Below, in pieces: positions 52,380 through 62,321 of a stretch of 64,000 nucleotides of DNA. The notes beneath the pieces were generated by a model. The model worked only from the letters and a program-made list of their open reading frames with translations, was not told where the DNA came from and searched no databases. The translations under genes were made by a program, and so were the position numbers. Numbering within the stretch: position 1 is the first letter of the stretch; every line of letters begins with the position of its first letter. The stretch is from assembly GCF_003994485.1 (NCBI RefSeq), contig NZ_RZNJ01000001.1, positions 623,765 through 687,764 of the forward strand. Reading direction: 5' to 3'. The stretch is from Arsenicitalea aurantiaca. Lineage in GTDB: Bacteria > Pseudomonadota > Alphaproteobacteria > Rhizobiales > Devosiaceae.

Positions 52380-52766
52380 TCAGGCCTCGATGCGGCGCTT
52401 CTTGCCGTCATCGCCTAGCGCCACATAGACGAAGCGCCCATCGGTGACCTTGACGCGCTGATCGATGCGGTTGCGGCGTGCCCAGGCTTCGACAAGGACC
52501 GTGACCGACGTGTTACCGACCCGCTCGATCTCGGTATAGACGCAGAGCACGTCCCCGACCTTGACCGGCGCGATGAAGGTCATCGCCTCGACCGCTACGG
52601 TGACCACCCGGCCCTGCACGCGCTCGACCGCAGCGATGGCGCCGGCGATATCCATCTGGCTCATGACCCAGCCCCCGAAGATGTCTCCGGAGGGGTTGGT
52701 GTCGGCAGGCATGGCGAGGGTGCGGATGGTGAGGGTGCCGAGAGGCTCGGGGGAGGGCGTCGTCAT
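52380..52766 (-). CDS. acyl-CoA thioesterase (YciA-like hot-dog)
   Basis: A 128-residue acyl-CoA thioesterase. Marks: MPADTNPSGDIFGGWVMSQMD (catalytic Asp region) split at the glycine, RVVTVAVEAMTFIAPVKVGD, and VTDGRFVYVALGDDGK. Hydrolyses acyl-CoA in the cytosol. Overlaps tdk by four bases (ATGA), so co-transcribed with it. Confidence 0.92.
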   Translation of the reverse strand: MTTPSPEPLGTLTIRTLAMPADTNPSGDIFGGWVMSQMDIAGAIAAVERVQGRVVTVAVEAMTFIAPVKVGDVLCVYTEIERVGNTSVTVLVEAWARRNRIDQRVKVTDGRFVYVALGDDGKKRRIEA

Positions 52767-53365
52767 GATCGGATCTCCGTGAGGGGCCAGCGGCCGACCG
52801 TCTCCTCCCAGTGGCGGCGGCACAGCGAAACATAGCGCTCATTGCCGCCAATGGCGACCTGATCGCCCTCGGTAAGCGGGATGCCGTCCGGCGCGAGGCG
52901 GACCACCATGGTGGCCTTGGCGCCGCAATGGCAGATGGTGCGGATCTCGCGCAGGCTGTCGGCGATGGCAAGGAGTTCGGCCGAGCCGGGAAAGAGCTTG
53001 CCCTGGAAATCAGTACGCAGCCCGTAGCACATGACCGGAATGCCGAGCCGGTCCGCAACATGGGCGAGCTGCCAGACCTGGCCCTGGGTGAGGAACTGGG
53101 CTTCGTCCACGAAGACGCAATGGACGTGGGCCTCGGCATGGGCGGCGGCAATGGCGCCGAAGAGATCGTCCTCGGGCGCGAAGAAATCTGCATCCGCCTC
53201 GAGCCCGATGCGCGAGGCGATGGTGCCGATGCCGGCCCGGTCATCGAGGGCGGCGATGAACATCAGCGTGCGCATGCCGCGCTCGCGATAATTGTACGAG
53301 GCCTGCAGCAGCAGTGTCGACTTGCCCGCATTCATCGCGGCGTAGGAGAAGTAGAGCTTTGCCAT
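52763..53365 (-). CDS. tdk: thymidine kinase (type II)
   Basis: A 200-residue thymidine kinase for salvage of dT. P-loop MNAGKSTLLLQ, catalytic region VFVDEAQFLT, YGLRTDFQGKLFPGS and zinc-lasso cysteines CHCGAKA and SLCRRHW. Start at MAKLYFSYAAMNAG, the usual opening. Divergent from the DUF2147 gene. Confidence 0.95.
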   Translation of the reverse strand: MAKLYFSYAAMNAGKSTLLLQASYNYRERGMRTLMFIAALDDRAGIGTIASRIGLEADADFFAPEDDLFGAIAAAHAEAHVHCVFVDEAQFLTQGQVWQLAHVADRLGIPVMCYGLRTDFQGKLFPGSAELLAIADSLREIRTICHCGAKATMVVRLAPDGIPLTEGDQVAIGGNERYVSLCRRHWEETVGRWPLTEIRS

Positions 53366-53500
53366 GGGGCGGTTGTGCCGCCGCCCGGTGGCGCTGACAA
53401 GCGGGTGCGCACCGGTGCGCACAGGATTGGCGCGGCTCCATCTTGCCGCCATGATCGTGCGTCCATTTCGCCCCTGGGGCGCTGGACCGGAGTGTGCGGC

Positions 53501-53881
53501 ATGAAGAGAGTGGCAGTGGCGATGCTGGCGGTGCTCGCCATGGCAGGCGGGGCGATGGCGGAGACGCTCGACCCGCGCGGAACATGGGAATCGGCGAGCG
53601 GGGAATCCCGCTATGAGGTCAGCCTATGCGGGGACGGCACCGCGCTCTGCGCGCGGCTCGTCTGGCTGCGCGAGAACGAGATGACGCCCAAGAACATCCC
53701 TTATCTCGGCAGTTATCTCGTGGAGGCGGCGCGGCGCGTCGGGCCGTCGGAGTGGCGCGGGGAGGTGCAGGTGTTCGGCGAAACGCTGGGCGGCACGCTG
53801 CGGCAGATCTCGACCGACCGCATGGAGCTGCGCGGCTGCAAGTTCATCTTCTGCAAGAGCTTCATGCTGAACCGGATGTGA
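53501..53881 (+). CDS. DUF2147 family exported protein
   Basis: A 126-residue protein with a signal peptide (MKRVAVAMLAVLAMAGGAMA) and a DUF2147-like domain opening with DPRGTWESASGESRYEVSLCGDG and containing CARLVWLREN, GEVQVFGETLGGTL and RMELRGCKFIFC. Two cysteine pairs suggest disulfides. Family function unknown, often found near envelope stress genes. Convergent with the aminotransferase-like gene. Confidence 0.82.
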   Translation: MKRVAVAMLAVLAMAGGAMAETLDPRGTWESASGESRYEVSLCGDGTALCARLVWLRENEMTPKNIPYLGSYLVEAARRVGPSEWRGEVQVFGETLGGTLRQISTDRMELRGCKFIFCKSFMLNRM

Positions 53882-53910
53882 GGGCGGGACGCGCCCGCCC
53901 TCGACACGCG

Positions 53911-55149
53911 TCAGTTGGGCAGTTCGGCGTCGAGCGCGGCGATCAGCTGGGTGATCTCGGCGGGGCTCGTATAGTGCACGAAGGAGAGCCGGAGGACGCC
54001 CTTGTCAGCGGCGACCCCGACCGCCTCGAGCAGGCGCAGGCTGTAGAAATGGCCGCCGCCGGCCATCACGCCATGGCGCGCAAGACGTTCGGCAATGGCG
54101 AAGCCCGGTTCCTCGAGCGCGATGGCGACGGTGGGCGCGCGGCGCGCCGGATCGTCGGGGCCGATGAGGCGGATCGAATTGCGACCGCGCAGGAAATCGA
54201 GTAGCGGGGTGAGGAGCGCAATCTCCTGGGCGCGCATGGCGGCATGGGCGCGGCGGTAGGGATTGGCGCCCTCTACGGCATCACCGGCGATGGCGGCTAC
54301 GGTCTCGAGATAATCGACGACACCGGCCGAGGCCGCGATCTGCGCATGATCGGGGCCGGCGGGATTGAGCCGGTAGCGCGGCTTGCCCTCGTTGAAGAAA
54401 TGCCCCTGGTTGGGAAGTTCGGCGGCAATCGAGGGCCGGACGGCCATGACGCCCTGATGGGGGCCATAGGTCTTGTAGGTGGAAAAGAGATAGATGTCGG
54501 CGCCGATCGCCAGCACGTCCGGCAGGCCGTGCGGGGCGTAGGAGACGCCGTCCACCACGGTGATCGCGCCATAGGAGCGGGCCATGGTGGCGATTTCGGC
54601 GACCGGGTTGATCTCGGCGGCGATGTTGGAGCAATGCGGCACGGTGACGAGCCGGACCTTGGAGTCAAGGAGAGGCTCGAGGGTTGAGAGATCGAGCCGC
54701 CCGGTCTGCGGATCGACTTTCCACTCGCGGATCTCGACGCCCGATTTTTCGAGCCGCCGCCACGCGCCGGTATTGGCCTCGTGATCCTGATTGGTGACGA
54801 TGATGGCGTCGCCCGGCTTCAGCCAGCCCGAGAAGGCGTGGGCGAGCACATAGGTGTTGGCCGAGGTCGAGGGGCCGAAATGGATCCAGTCCGGGCTGAC
54901 GTTGAGGGCCTGCGCCATACGGCGATAGGCGAGGTCCATGCCTTCGCCGGCCTCGCGGGAGGCGGGATAGGCGCCATAGGGCTGCAGCTTGGTCTGCCGG
55001 TAGTAGCGCTCGAGCCTCTCGAGGACGGCGCGGGCCGTGAACGAGCCGCCGGCATTTTCGAAGAAGGCCTGTCCGGCAAGGCTTTCTTCGGCAAAGGCGG
55101 GGAATTCGGCGCGGATCAGCGCCGGGTCGAGCGGAAGAGGCTGGGACAT
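53911..55149 (-). CDS. cysteine desulfurase-like class V aminotransferase
   Basis: A 412-residue PLP enzyme of the NifS/CsdA-like group. Marks: EFPAFAEESLAGQAFFENAGGS, PSTSANTYVLAHAF, NQDHEANTGAWRRLEK, VPHCSNIAAEINPV, VVDGVSYAPHG and the PLP lysine STYKTYGPHQGVM. A conserved active-site loop cysteine typical of cysteine desulfurases is not obvious, so another beta-elimination or lyase reaction is possible. It stands alone, not beside suf or isc genes. Confidence 0.85.
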   Translation of the reverse strand: MSQPLPLDPALIRAEFPAFAEESLAGQAFFENAGGSFTARAVLERLERYYRQTKLQPYGAYPASREAGEGMDLAYRRMAQALNVSPDWIHFGPSTSANTYVLAHAFSGWLKPGDAIIVTNQDHEANTGAWRRLEKSGVEIREWKVDPQTGRLDLSTLEPLLDSKVRLVTVPHCSNIAAEINPVAEIATMARSYGAITVVDGVSYAPHGLPDVLAIGADIYLFSTYKTYGPHQGVMAVRPSIAAELPNQGHFFNEGKPRYRLNPAGPDHAQIAASAGVVDYLETVAAIAGDAVEGANPYRRAHAAMRAQEIALLTPLLDFLRGRNSIRLIGPDDPARRAPTVAIALEEPGFAIAERLARHGVMAGGGHFYSLRLLEAVGVAADKGVLRLSFVHYTSPAEITQLIAALDAELPN

Positions 55150-55253
55150 CGGGGAGGGCTTCGCTTGCAGGGACGGAAAGGTGGAGCGATTGGTATCGCC
55201 TCGATCCGGATCCGGCAAGGGCGGGGGAGAGGCTTGGCCGCTCCCCCGGAGGA

Positions 55254-55997
55254 TCAGACCGCGGGCTCGTCCCCGGGCGCGGCAGGCGCCTCGGGCGCCG
55301 GCGGGGTGCGGTCGCGGCTGGCGCGACGGGGCTCGAGACGGGCCTGCTGCTCGGGCTCGAGGCCCTGGTAGAAGGTGTCGAGGGCGGGCAGCACCGCTTC
55401 GAGCGCTGCGACGCGGGCGCTGTCGATGGCGAGGCGTCCCTCGAGGCGCGATACGGGGTCCGTTGCCTCGGCGGCGCGGGCGGTAGTGCAGGCGGCAGCG
55501 AAATCGGCCTGGGCGGAAAGCGCCGCATCGCGCAGGGCATCGAAATCGCCGCGCTGAGCATCGGTGAGGTCGAGCCGGTAGGAGAGGCGCACGAGGCCGA
55601 TCTCGAGCCTTTCGGCGGCGCGATCCGAACAGACGAAATCGAGGAGGGCGCCGCCCTGGCGCATGGCGCCGCGTCCGGGCATGCCCGAGGGATGGCGCTC
55701 CTGCATGCGGGCGGCGAAGCGCTCGCGCATCTTGCGGTGCATTTCGTGGCCGCCCGAGCGATCGGGACGGGCACGCTCGGCGTGGTGGCGACGTTCGCCG
55801 GGCATGGCGCGCTGGGCATCGCCCCGCTCCATGCGCATGCGGAAACGTTCGCCGGGCTGGCGCTCGGCAGGCGCCATCCGGGCGGACGGCTCGGCGCCGG
55901 GGAGAGGGGCCGCAGGCGCGTCCTGCGCGAGTGCGGGGAAGGCGCCGACGCAGAGGCTGGCCAGCATGATGGAGAGAACGGCCTTGCTCGATTTCAT
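55254..55997 (-). CDS. Spy/CpxP-like LTXXQ periplasmic protein
   Basis: A 247-residue exported protein. Signal peptide MKSSKAVLSIMLASLCVGAFPALA, a Pro/Met/Arg-rich middle with repeated ERHP/MRM stretches, and an all-helical C-terminal half with RLSYRLDLTDAQRGDFDALRDAAL (LTXXQ motif) and ALDTFYQGLEPEQQARLE, the Spy/CpxP pattern. Such proteins act as periplasmic chaperones or metal/envelope stress factors. A CtrA-type box lies upstream. Confidence 0.8.
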   Translation of the reverse strand: MKSSKAVLSIMLASLCVGAFPALAQDAPAAPLPGAEPSARMAPAERQPGERFRMRMERGDAQRAMPGERRHHAERARPDRSGGHEMHRKMRERFAARMQERHPSGMPGRGAMRQGGALLDFVCSDRAAERLEIGLVRLSYRLDLTDAQRGDFDALRDAALSAQADFAAACTTARAAEATDPVSRLEGRLAIDSARVAALEAVLPALDTFYQGLEPEQQARLEPRRASRDRTPPAPEAPAAPGDEPAV

Positions 55998-56112
55998 GGG
56001 ATCGCTCCGTGGGAGGTGGGTGCACAAGAAGGTGCGAACAGACCCACGGTAGACCGGGCGATCCTGCCCCGTCCTTGCCGGGGCATGAATTTTCGGCAAG
56101 GCTCGTAAGGGG

Positions 56113-56127
56113 TTAAGAGAAGGTTAA
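56113..56127. promoter_or_regulatory. CtrA-type binding box (TTAA-N7-TTAA)
   Basis: TTAAGAGAAGGTTAA, an exact match to TTAA-N7-TTAA, 116 bases upstream of the Spy-like gene start and just after the CBS gene stop. Second such box in this window. Confidence 0.45.
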
Positions 56128-56140
56128 GCGGCTCGGCGGC

Positions 56141-56569
56141 TCAGGAGGTGATGTATTCCTTGAGCGCCTCGGCCTCCTTGGTGACCATCTCGATCTTGAT
56201 CTTCACGAGGTCGCCGATCGAGACGATGCCGATAAGCCGCCGATCCTCGCAGACGGGCATATGGCGGATGCGCCGCTCGGTCATGAGTTCGAGCACGTGA
56301 TCGACGGTATCGTCGCGGGTGCAGTGGACGACGTCGCGCGTCATGGTCTCGCTGACCGGGGTCTGGAGAAAGGCGGTGGGGTCGGCGCCCATGCGCCTGA
56401 CGATGTCGCGCTCGGACAGGATGCCGGCGACGCTGCCATCTTCGCCCGTGACGACGACCGCACCGATGCGGTTGGCATTGAGCGCATTGACCGCATCGGC
56501 GATGCGGACGGAAACCGGGATGGTGTGTACGCCCGGCCCCTTGGTGTTCAGGATCGTTTCGATTCTCAT
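56141..56569 (-). CDS. CBS-pair domain protein
   Basis: A 142-residue protein of two CBS motifs in tandem: the first around VSVRIADAVNALNANRIGAVVVTGEDGSVAGILSERDIV split by strands, the second around CTRDDTVDHVLELMTERRIRHMPV and LIGIVSIGDLVKIKIEM. Binds adenine nucleotides or similar; a short tail follows. Function of stand-alone pairs is mostly unknown. Confidence 0.9.
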   Translation of the reverse strand: MRIETILNTKGPGVHTIPVSVRIADAVNALNANRIGAVVVTGEDGSVAGILSERDIVRRMGADPTAFLQTPVSETMTRDVVHCTRDDTVDHVLELMTERRIRHMPVCEDRRLIGIVSIGDLVKIKIEMVTKEAEALKEYITS

Positions 56570-56659
56570 CTGCGTGGTCCTCCCTCTCAGCCAAACATAG
56601 TGGCCGATGGCCGGACGCGCCTCAAGACTTTGGGATCATGAGGAGAGGGTCGCGGACAT

Positions 56660-56685
56660 AAAAAAAGGCCGGCGCGAGGCCGGCC
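56660..56685 (-). terminator. Rho-independent terminator after the 56.7-kb membrane protein
   Basis: Minus strand: seven-bp stem GGCCGGC/GCCGGCC with CTCGC loop and TTTTTTT (56666-56660). Confidence 0.88.
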
Positions 56686-56710
56686 AGTCGTCATGGAGTT
56701 CTGATGGAGG

Positions 56711-57007
56711 TCATTGGTCCGGGCGTTGCCCGCGCCAGTGGCGGATCGATTGCACCTGCAGGGGCATGGCGCCGATCGGGCCGCGCAGGGCGATGCGGGC
56801 GACCTCGAACATGATTGCGAACACCAGGGCACAAAGCGGCACCACCAGCAGGAGCACTTCGGCATCCACGCCCTCGACCGCAGGCGCTGCATGGGCGGGC
56901 ACGACACCGACAAGGGTGGCGATGCTCGCGGCGACCAGGGTCAGCGAGAAGGAAATGATGGTGGCGGTAACCGTCGGCTTGCGCCGGGACTTGAGGCTAA
57001 GGTGCAT
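56711..57007 (-). CDS. small membrane protein of unknown function
   Basis: A 98-residue protein with two hydrophobic segments: one near residues 13-35 (TVTATIISFSLTLVAASIATLVG), ending with PAHAAP that resembles a cleavage site, and one near 48-70 (AEVLLLVVPLCALVFAIMFEVARIAL). Either a signal peptide plus one helix or two helices. No family recognised; clear terminator downstream. Divergent from the DUF4864 gene. Confidence 0.65.
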   Translation of the reverse strand: MHLSLKSRRKPTVTATIISFSLTLVAASIATLVGVVPAHAAPAVEGVDAEVLLLVVPLCALVFAIMFEVARIALRGPIGAMPLQVQSIRHWRGQRPDQ

Positions 57008-57168
57008 GGGGGTCTTTCGTCCGTGACCGGGAGTTCACAACGCGGTGAGTGAACCAACCCAATGCGGAGTTTGTTCGTAGCTGATGAGGTCAAGCGCGTA
57101 CCATTTGACGGCATAAGTGTGGCGACCAGCCGGCGCCACCACGGCTTGGCAGGCAATGGAGGCAGACC

Positions 57169-58888
<1,720 letters not shown>

Positions 58889-58891
58889 CGC

Positions 58892-59000
58892 AAAAGAAGA
58901 AGGCCCCGCTCGAGGGGAAGAGCGGGGCCTGCCGACCGAACGCCGAAACGTTCGGCCAGAGGGATGCGGCGGGAAGGGAGACGCCGCAATGCCTGTGCGC
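58892..59000 (-). ncRNA. candidate small RNA, diverged relative of the following pair
   Basis: Read on the minus strand: a seven-bp hairpin TGCGGCG/CGCCGCA with loop TCTCCCTTCC (58988-58965), a second seven-bp hairpin at 58955-58936, then a perfect ten-bp terminator stem (58930-58901) followed by TTCTTCTTTT. The terminator points away from the plus-strand gene, so a minus transcript should exist. The loop only partly resembles CCUCCUCCC. Start not defined. Confidence 0.45.
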
Positions 59001-59130
59001 GCCTTATGAGCGCCGACGCCGACGGGCGCAATCGACAAGAGTTCAACCCTGCCATGCATTGCCTGCATTTGCGGCAGCGCGCCCAAAAACACGGCGCCGG
59101 TCCGGCTGCATTCTGATGTCGACGGACAAG

Positions 59131-59325
59131 AAAAAAGGCTCCACTCGTGAGAGTGGAGCCTGAATGATCAGGGCCGAAGCCCAAATCCAAGTAATGGCAG
59201 ATGACGAGGGAGGAGGAAACGTCATCTACCGGTTGGGCCACTGCCGAGGGAGGAGGAAACGGCAGCTACCCGGGTGTCGCGAGAGCTGGGCCGAGGGAGG
59301 AGGAAACGGCCGTGTCGTCAGCGAC
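59131..59325 (-). ncRNA. cuckoo/CcsR-like small RNA, copy 1
   Basis: On the minus strand three hairpins each display the identical loop GTTTCCTCCTCCCTC, containing CCUCCUCCC (at 59307-59293, 59260-59246, 59220-59206), with stems GGCC/GGCC, CTGCC/GGCAG and AGATGAC/GTCATCT. The RNA ends in a ten-bp terminator GGCTCCACTC/GAGTGGAGCC and TTTTTT. Anti-Shine-Dalgarno loops and a terminator define the cuckoo RNAs of Rhizobiales and the CcsR RNAs of Rhodobacter, which are stress-induced. Transcription start is inferred from the promoter. Confidence 0.82.
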
Positions 59326-59331
59326 AGGTTG

Positions 59332-59360
59332 AATATGGATGCACCCCCCGGATTCAGCAA
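59332..59360 (-). promoter_or_regulatory. promoter of small RNA copy 1
   Basis: Minus strand TTGCTG (59360-59355), 17-base spacer, CATATT (59337-59332). The same pair with the same spacing precedes copy 2. It could be read by the housekeeping or the heat-shock (RpoH) sigma factor. Confidence 0.6.
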
Positions 59361-59495
59361 GGCGAGGGGTAGCATATGAGCTATGCGATGAAAGCAGGGT
59401 TCGGCCCGTATCGCCCGGCTGATGGGGCTTTGCGGGCCCGTTGCGACGTTTTGGCACGTTGGTGGTTTCATGCGCCTGCCTGCGGCTATGGCGCG

Positions 59496-59684
59496 AAAAA
59501 AAGGCCCCACCGAAGTGGGGCCTGTGACTGGGCCGAAGCCAAATCGAAAGTGTTGGCAGAGGCGAGGGAGGAGGATACGCCATCTGCCGGGTGGACCTGC
59601 GCCGAGGGAGGAGGAAACGGCGCTGATCCGGGTGTCGAAAAATCCGGGCCGAGGGAGGAGGAAACGGGCCAGATCGTCATCGAC
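59496..59684 (-). ncRNA. cuckoo/CcsR-like small RNA, copy 2
   Basis: Same layout as copy 1: loops at 59665-59651, 59618-59604 and 59578-59564, in the same 47 and 40 base spacing; the last loop reads GTATCCTCCTCCCTC. Stems are GGCC/GGCC, GCGCC/GGCGC and a nine-bp stem with one bulge. The terminator is AGGCCCCAC/GTGGGGCCT with a TTCG loop on the minus strand and seven T. Sequence outside loops differs from copy 1 but pairing is kept, which supports selection on structure. Confidence 0.82.
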
Positions 59685-59690
59685 CAGACG

Positions 59691-59719
59691 AATATGCTGT
59701 TTCCCCGGCCGTTCAGCAA
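59691..59719 (-). promoter_or_regulatory. promoter of small RNA copy 2
   Basis: Minus strand TTGCTG (59719-59714), 17-base spacer, CATATT (59696-59691). Similarity to copy 1 extends about 35 bases further upstream, including GCATAGCT. Confidence 0.6.
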
Positions 59720-59860
59720 TGTGGGGCAGGGCATGTCAGCTATGCGCTGGGCGCAGGCAAGGTCAGGAATGCTGCCAGATTTATGACATGTCGGTGACGC
59801 TTGCGTGCCCCCGGTAAGCCAGGGGGCAGCGGTGCGGCGGACGAGGGGAACGGAACAGTC

Positions 59861-60754
59861 CTAGAAGGACCACTCCCGGGCCTTGGTGACGATGAAGTCG
59901 CGGAAGACGCCGACGCGTTTGGAGCTCTTGAGGGCCGGGGGATAGACGAAATAGGCCTCGTAGGCGGGGATCTCGACCTCGGCGAGAACCTTGACGAGGT
60001 TCTCTTCCTCTTCGGTCACATAGTCGGGCAGCATGGCGATGCCGATGCCCGCGCGCGCGGCCTGCATCATGCCGTAGATGGCGTTGACCTTGAGCGATGG
60101 CCGGCGCGGGCTGGAATCGGGGCGACCGAGCCGCTCGAGATAGTTGATGTCGCCCAGATAGGACGGCACCGGCTCGCCAAACGTGATGATGCGGTGCTGG
60201 TCGAGATCGTCGACGCTCTGGGGCGTACCGTGCTCCTCGAGATAGTCGCGCGAAGCGTAGAAATGGTTGTGCACCATGAAGAGCTTGCGCTGGATCATCT
60301 CGGACTGGTTGGGCCGGTGCAGGCGGATCGCCACGTCGGCCTCGCGCATGGCGAGGTCGAGCTCGGAATCGTTGAGCTTTATCTCGATCTGGATATCCGG
60401 ATAGAGCAGCAGGAATTCGTTGATGCGCGAGGCGAGCCAGGTCGAGCCGATGCCGACCGTGGTCGTCACGATGAGGGGCCCGGTGGGCACCTCCTGGCTC
60501 TCGGACATCTGGGTCTCGACCTGCTGGAGCTCCCAGTGCATGCGGTGGGCGGTGCGGAAGAGCTGCTCGCCGACCTCCGTGAGGACGAGCCCGCGCGCAT
60601 GGCGGATGAAGAGCTTCAGCCCCAGATCATCCTCGAGCGCGGAAATCTGGCGCGACACCGCGGACTGGCTCATGCCGAGCTTTTCGGCGGCATGGGTGAA
60701 GCTGCCCGCTTCGGCGGCGGTGTGGAAGATGCGGAGCTTGTCCCAATCGAGCAT
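59861..60754 (-). CDS. LysR family transcriptional regulator
   Basis: A 297-residue LysR protein. N-terminal helix-turn-helix LRIFHTAAEAGSFTHAAEKLGMSQSAVSRQI split over the helices, followed by a substrate-binding domain (GIGSTWLASRINEFLLLYPDI, SLKVNAIYGMMQAARAGIGIAMLPDYV). The ligand is unknown. It starts four bases after the trxB stop, a pairing common in Rhizobiales; the LysR type there is close to those with a transport or redox target. ATG by alignment. Confidence 0.92.
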   Translation of the reverse strand: MLDWDKLRIFHTAAEAGSFTHAAEKLGMSQSAVSRQISALEDDLGLKLFIRHARGLVLTEVGEQLFRTAHRMHWELQQVETQMSESQEVPTGPLIVTTTVGIGSTWLASRINEFLLLYPDIQIEIKLNDSELDLAMREADVAIRLHRPNQSEMIQRKLFMVHNHFYASRDYLEEHGTPQSVDDLDQHRIITFGEPVPSYLGDINYLERLGRPDSSPRRPSLKVNAIYGMMQAARAGIGIAMLPDYVTEEEENLVKVLAEVEIPAYEAYFVYPPALKSSKRVGVFRDFIVTKAREWSF

Positions 60755-60758
60755 GCGC

Positions 60759-61709
60759 CTACTCCGCCGCTTCGGCGAGCTGGTGCTCGGCCAGGAAGCG
60801 CTCGGCTTCGAGCGCGGCCATGCAGCCCATGCCGGCGGCGGTGACGGCCTGTCGGAAAACGTCGTCGGTGACATCGCCGGCGGCAAAGACGCCCGGGACG
60901 TTGGTGGCGGTGCTGCCCGGGACGGTCTTGAGATAGCCGCCGGGCTTCATGTCGAGCTTGCCCGAGAAGATTGCCGTGGAGGGAGAGTGGCCGATGGCGA
61001 CGAAGACGCCGTCGACGGCGAGTTCGGAAAGCTCGCCGGTGCGGGTGTTGCGCAGCACGACGCCCTGCACCGAGGGCGGCATGGCAGCGCCCGTGATGTC
61101 GGCGAGCTCGGTGTTCCAGCGCACCTCGATCTTGGGGTTGCGGAAGAGCCGGTCCTGCAGGATGCGCTCGGCGCGGAACTCGTCGCGCCTGTGGATGACG
61201 ATGACCTTGGATGCAAAATTGGTGAGAAAGAGCGCTTCCTCGACCGCGGTGTTGCCGCCTCCGACGACGAGCACCTGGCGGTCCCGGTAAAAGAAGCCAT
61301 CGCAGGTGGCGCAGGCGGAGACGCCGAAGCCCTGGAACTTCTCCTCGGCGGGCAGGCCGAGCCAGCGGGCCTGGGCGCCGGTCGCGATGATGAGGCTGTC
61401 GCAGGTGTAGATCGCGCCGGTATCACCGGTGAGGGTGAAGGGGCGCTTGTCGAGATCCACCGAGACGATGAGGTCGCTCACCATGCGGGTGCCGACATGC
61501 TCGGCCTGCGCCTTCATCTGCTCCATGAGCCATGGGCCCTGGATGACGTCGGCAAAGCCGGGATAGTTCTCCACATCGGTGGTGATGGTGAGTTGTCCGC
61601 CGGGCTGCATGCCCGAAATCATGACGGGTTCCAGCATGGCGCGGGCCGCATAGATGGCCGCAGTGTAGCCGGCCGGACCCGACCCGATGATCATTACCTT
61701 GGCGTGCAT
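60759..61709 (-). CDS. trxB: thioredoxin reductase
   Basis: A 316-residue flavoprotein that transfers electrons from NADPH to thioredoxin. FAD motif [19 protein letters not shown] at the start, redox cysteines in [16 protein letters not shown] motif [17 protein letters not shown], and [10 protein letters not shown]. Start at MHAKVMIIG by alignment; nine extra upstream codons lack support. Followed by the LysR gene in the same operon. Confidence 0.97.
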   Translation of the reverse strand: MHAKVMIIGSGPAGYTAAIYAARAMLEPVMISGMQPGGQLTITTDVENYPGFADVIQGPWLMEQMKAQAEHVGTRMVSDLIVSVDLDKRPFTLTGDTGAIYTCDSLIIATGAQARWLGLPAEEKFQGFGVSACATCDGFFYRDRQVLVVGGGNTAVEEALFLTNFASKVIVIHRRDEFRAERILQDRLFRNPKIEVRWNTELADITGAAMPPSVQGVVLRNTRTGELSELAVDGVFVAIGHSPSTAIFSGKLDMKPGGYLKTVPGSTATNVPGVFAAGDVTDDVFRQAVTAAGMGCMAALEAERFLAEHQLAEAAE

Positions 61710-61835
61710 GCGACGCTCCCGCACTTGTCGGCGCAAAGTTGGAGCGTTGGCGCCGATCTTTCAAGGCCGATGGTCCGGGAACGGACGCTGGCGTCCCCGC
61801 AACTCACCGAAAAGACACACTCCGAGAGGAAACGC

Positions 61836-62321
61836 CTAGATTTTGGGCGTGACGAACCGCACTTCGAGCACCTCATAGGCACGCGAGCCGCCCGGCGCCG
61901 CGACCTCGAACGAATCGCCGACCTCCTTGCCGATCATCGCCCGTGCGATGGGGGAGGAGACGGAGATGCGGCCATTGCCGGCATCGGCCTCGGGATCGCC
62001 CACGATGGTGTAGGTCTTTTCTTCCTCGGTATCCTCATCGAGAAGGGTGACCGTGGCGCCGAACTTGATGGTCGAGCCGGACAGCTTGCCGACATCGATG
62101 ATGTCGGCGAGCGCGAGAATGGATTCGAGCTCCTGGATGCGGCCTTCGTTCAGGCTCTGCTGTTCCTTTGCGGCATGGTACTCGGCGTTCTCGGAGAGAT
62201 CGCCATGGGCGCGTGCTTCGGAAATGGCCGCGATGATGGCCGGGCGATCCTCGGACGTGCGGCGCCGGTACTCCTCGGTGAGTGCGACGTGACCTGCAGT
62301 CGTCATCGGAATCTTGTCCAT
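61836..62321 (-). CDS. greA: transcription elongation factor GreA
   Basis: A 161-residue factor that rescues backtracked RNA polymerase. N-terminal coiled coil with [20 protein letters not shown] (the catalytic Asp and Glu at the tip) and C-terminal FKBP-like domain with [21 protein letters not shown] split, ending YEVLEVRF. Length normal. About 125 bases separate it from trxB downstream. Confidence 0.97.
   Translation of the reverse strand: MDKIPMTTAGHVALTEEYRRRTSEDRPAIIAAISEARAHGDLSENAEYHAAKEQQSLNEGRIQELESILALADIIDVGKLSGSTIKFGATVTLLDEDTEEEKTYTIVGDPEADAGNGRISVSSPIARAMIGKEVGDSFEVAAPGGSRAYEVLEVRFVTPKI

Larger units (their letters stand above)
58889..59860. other. noncoding region with small RNA genes
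   Basis: 972 bases without a supported protein gene; open frames here are broken by, or made of, RNA hairpin repeats. It holds two strongly supported minus-strand RNA genes and one weaker candidate, each closed by a minus-strand terminator. Confidence 0.75.

Noticed and set aside
59200-59670. GAGGGAGGAGGAAAC repeats read on the plus strand as repeated ribosome-binding sites or a minisatellite
   Set aside because: Each copy sits in the loop of an individual inverted repeat, and the terminators with T-tracts run on the minus strand, so these are RNA hairpins of minus-strand genes.
59200-59670. CRISPR-like regular repeats
   Set aside because: Only three 15-base repeats per unit, flanked by complementary stems rather than spacers of equal length, and no cas genes.
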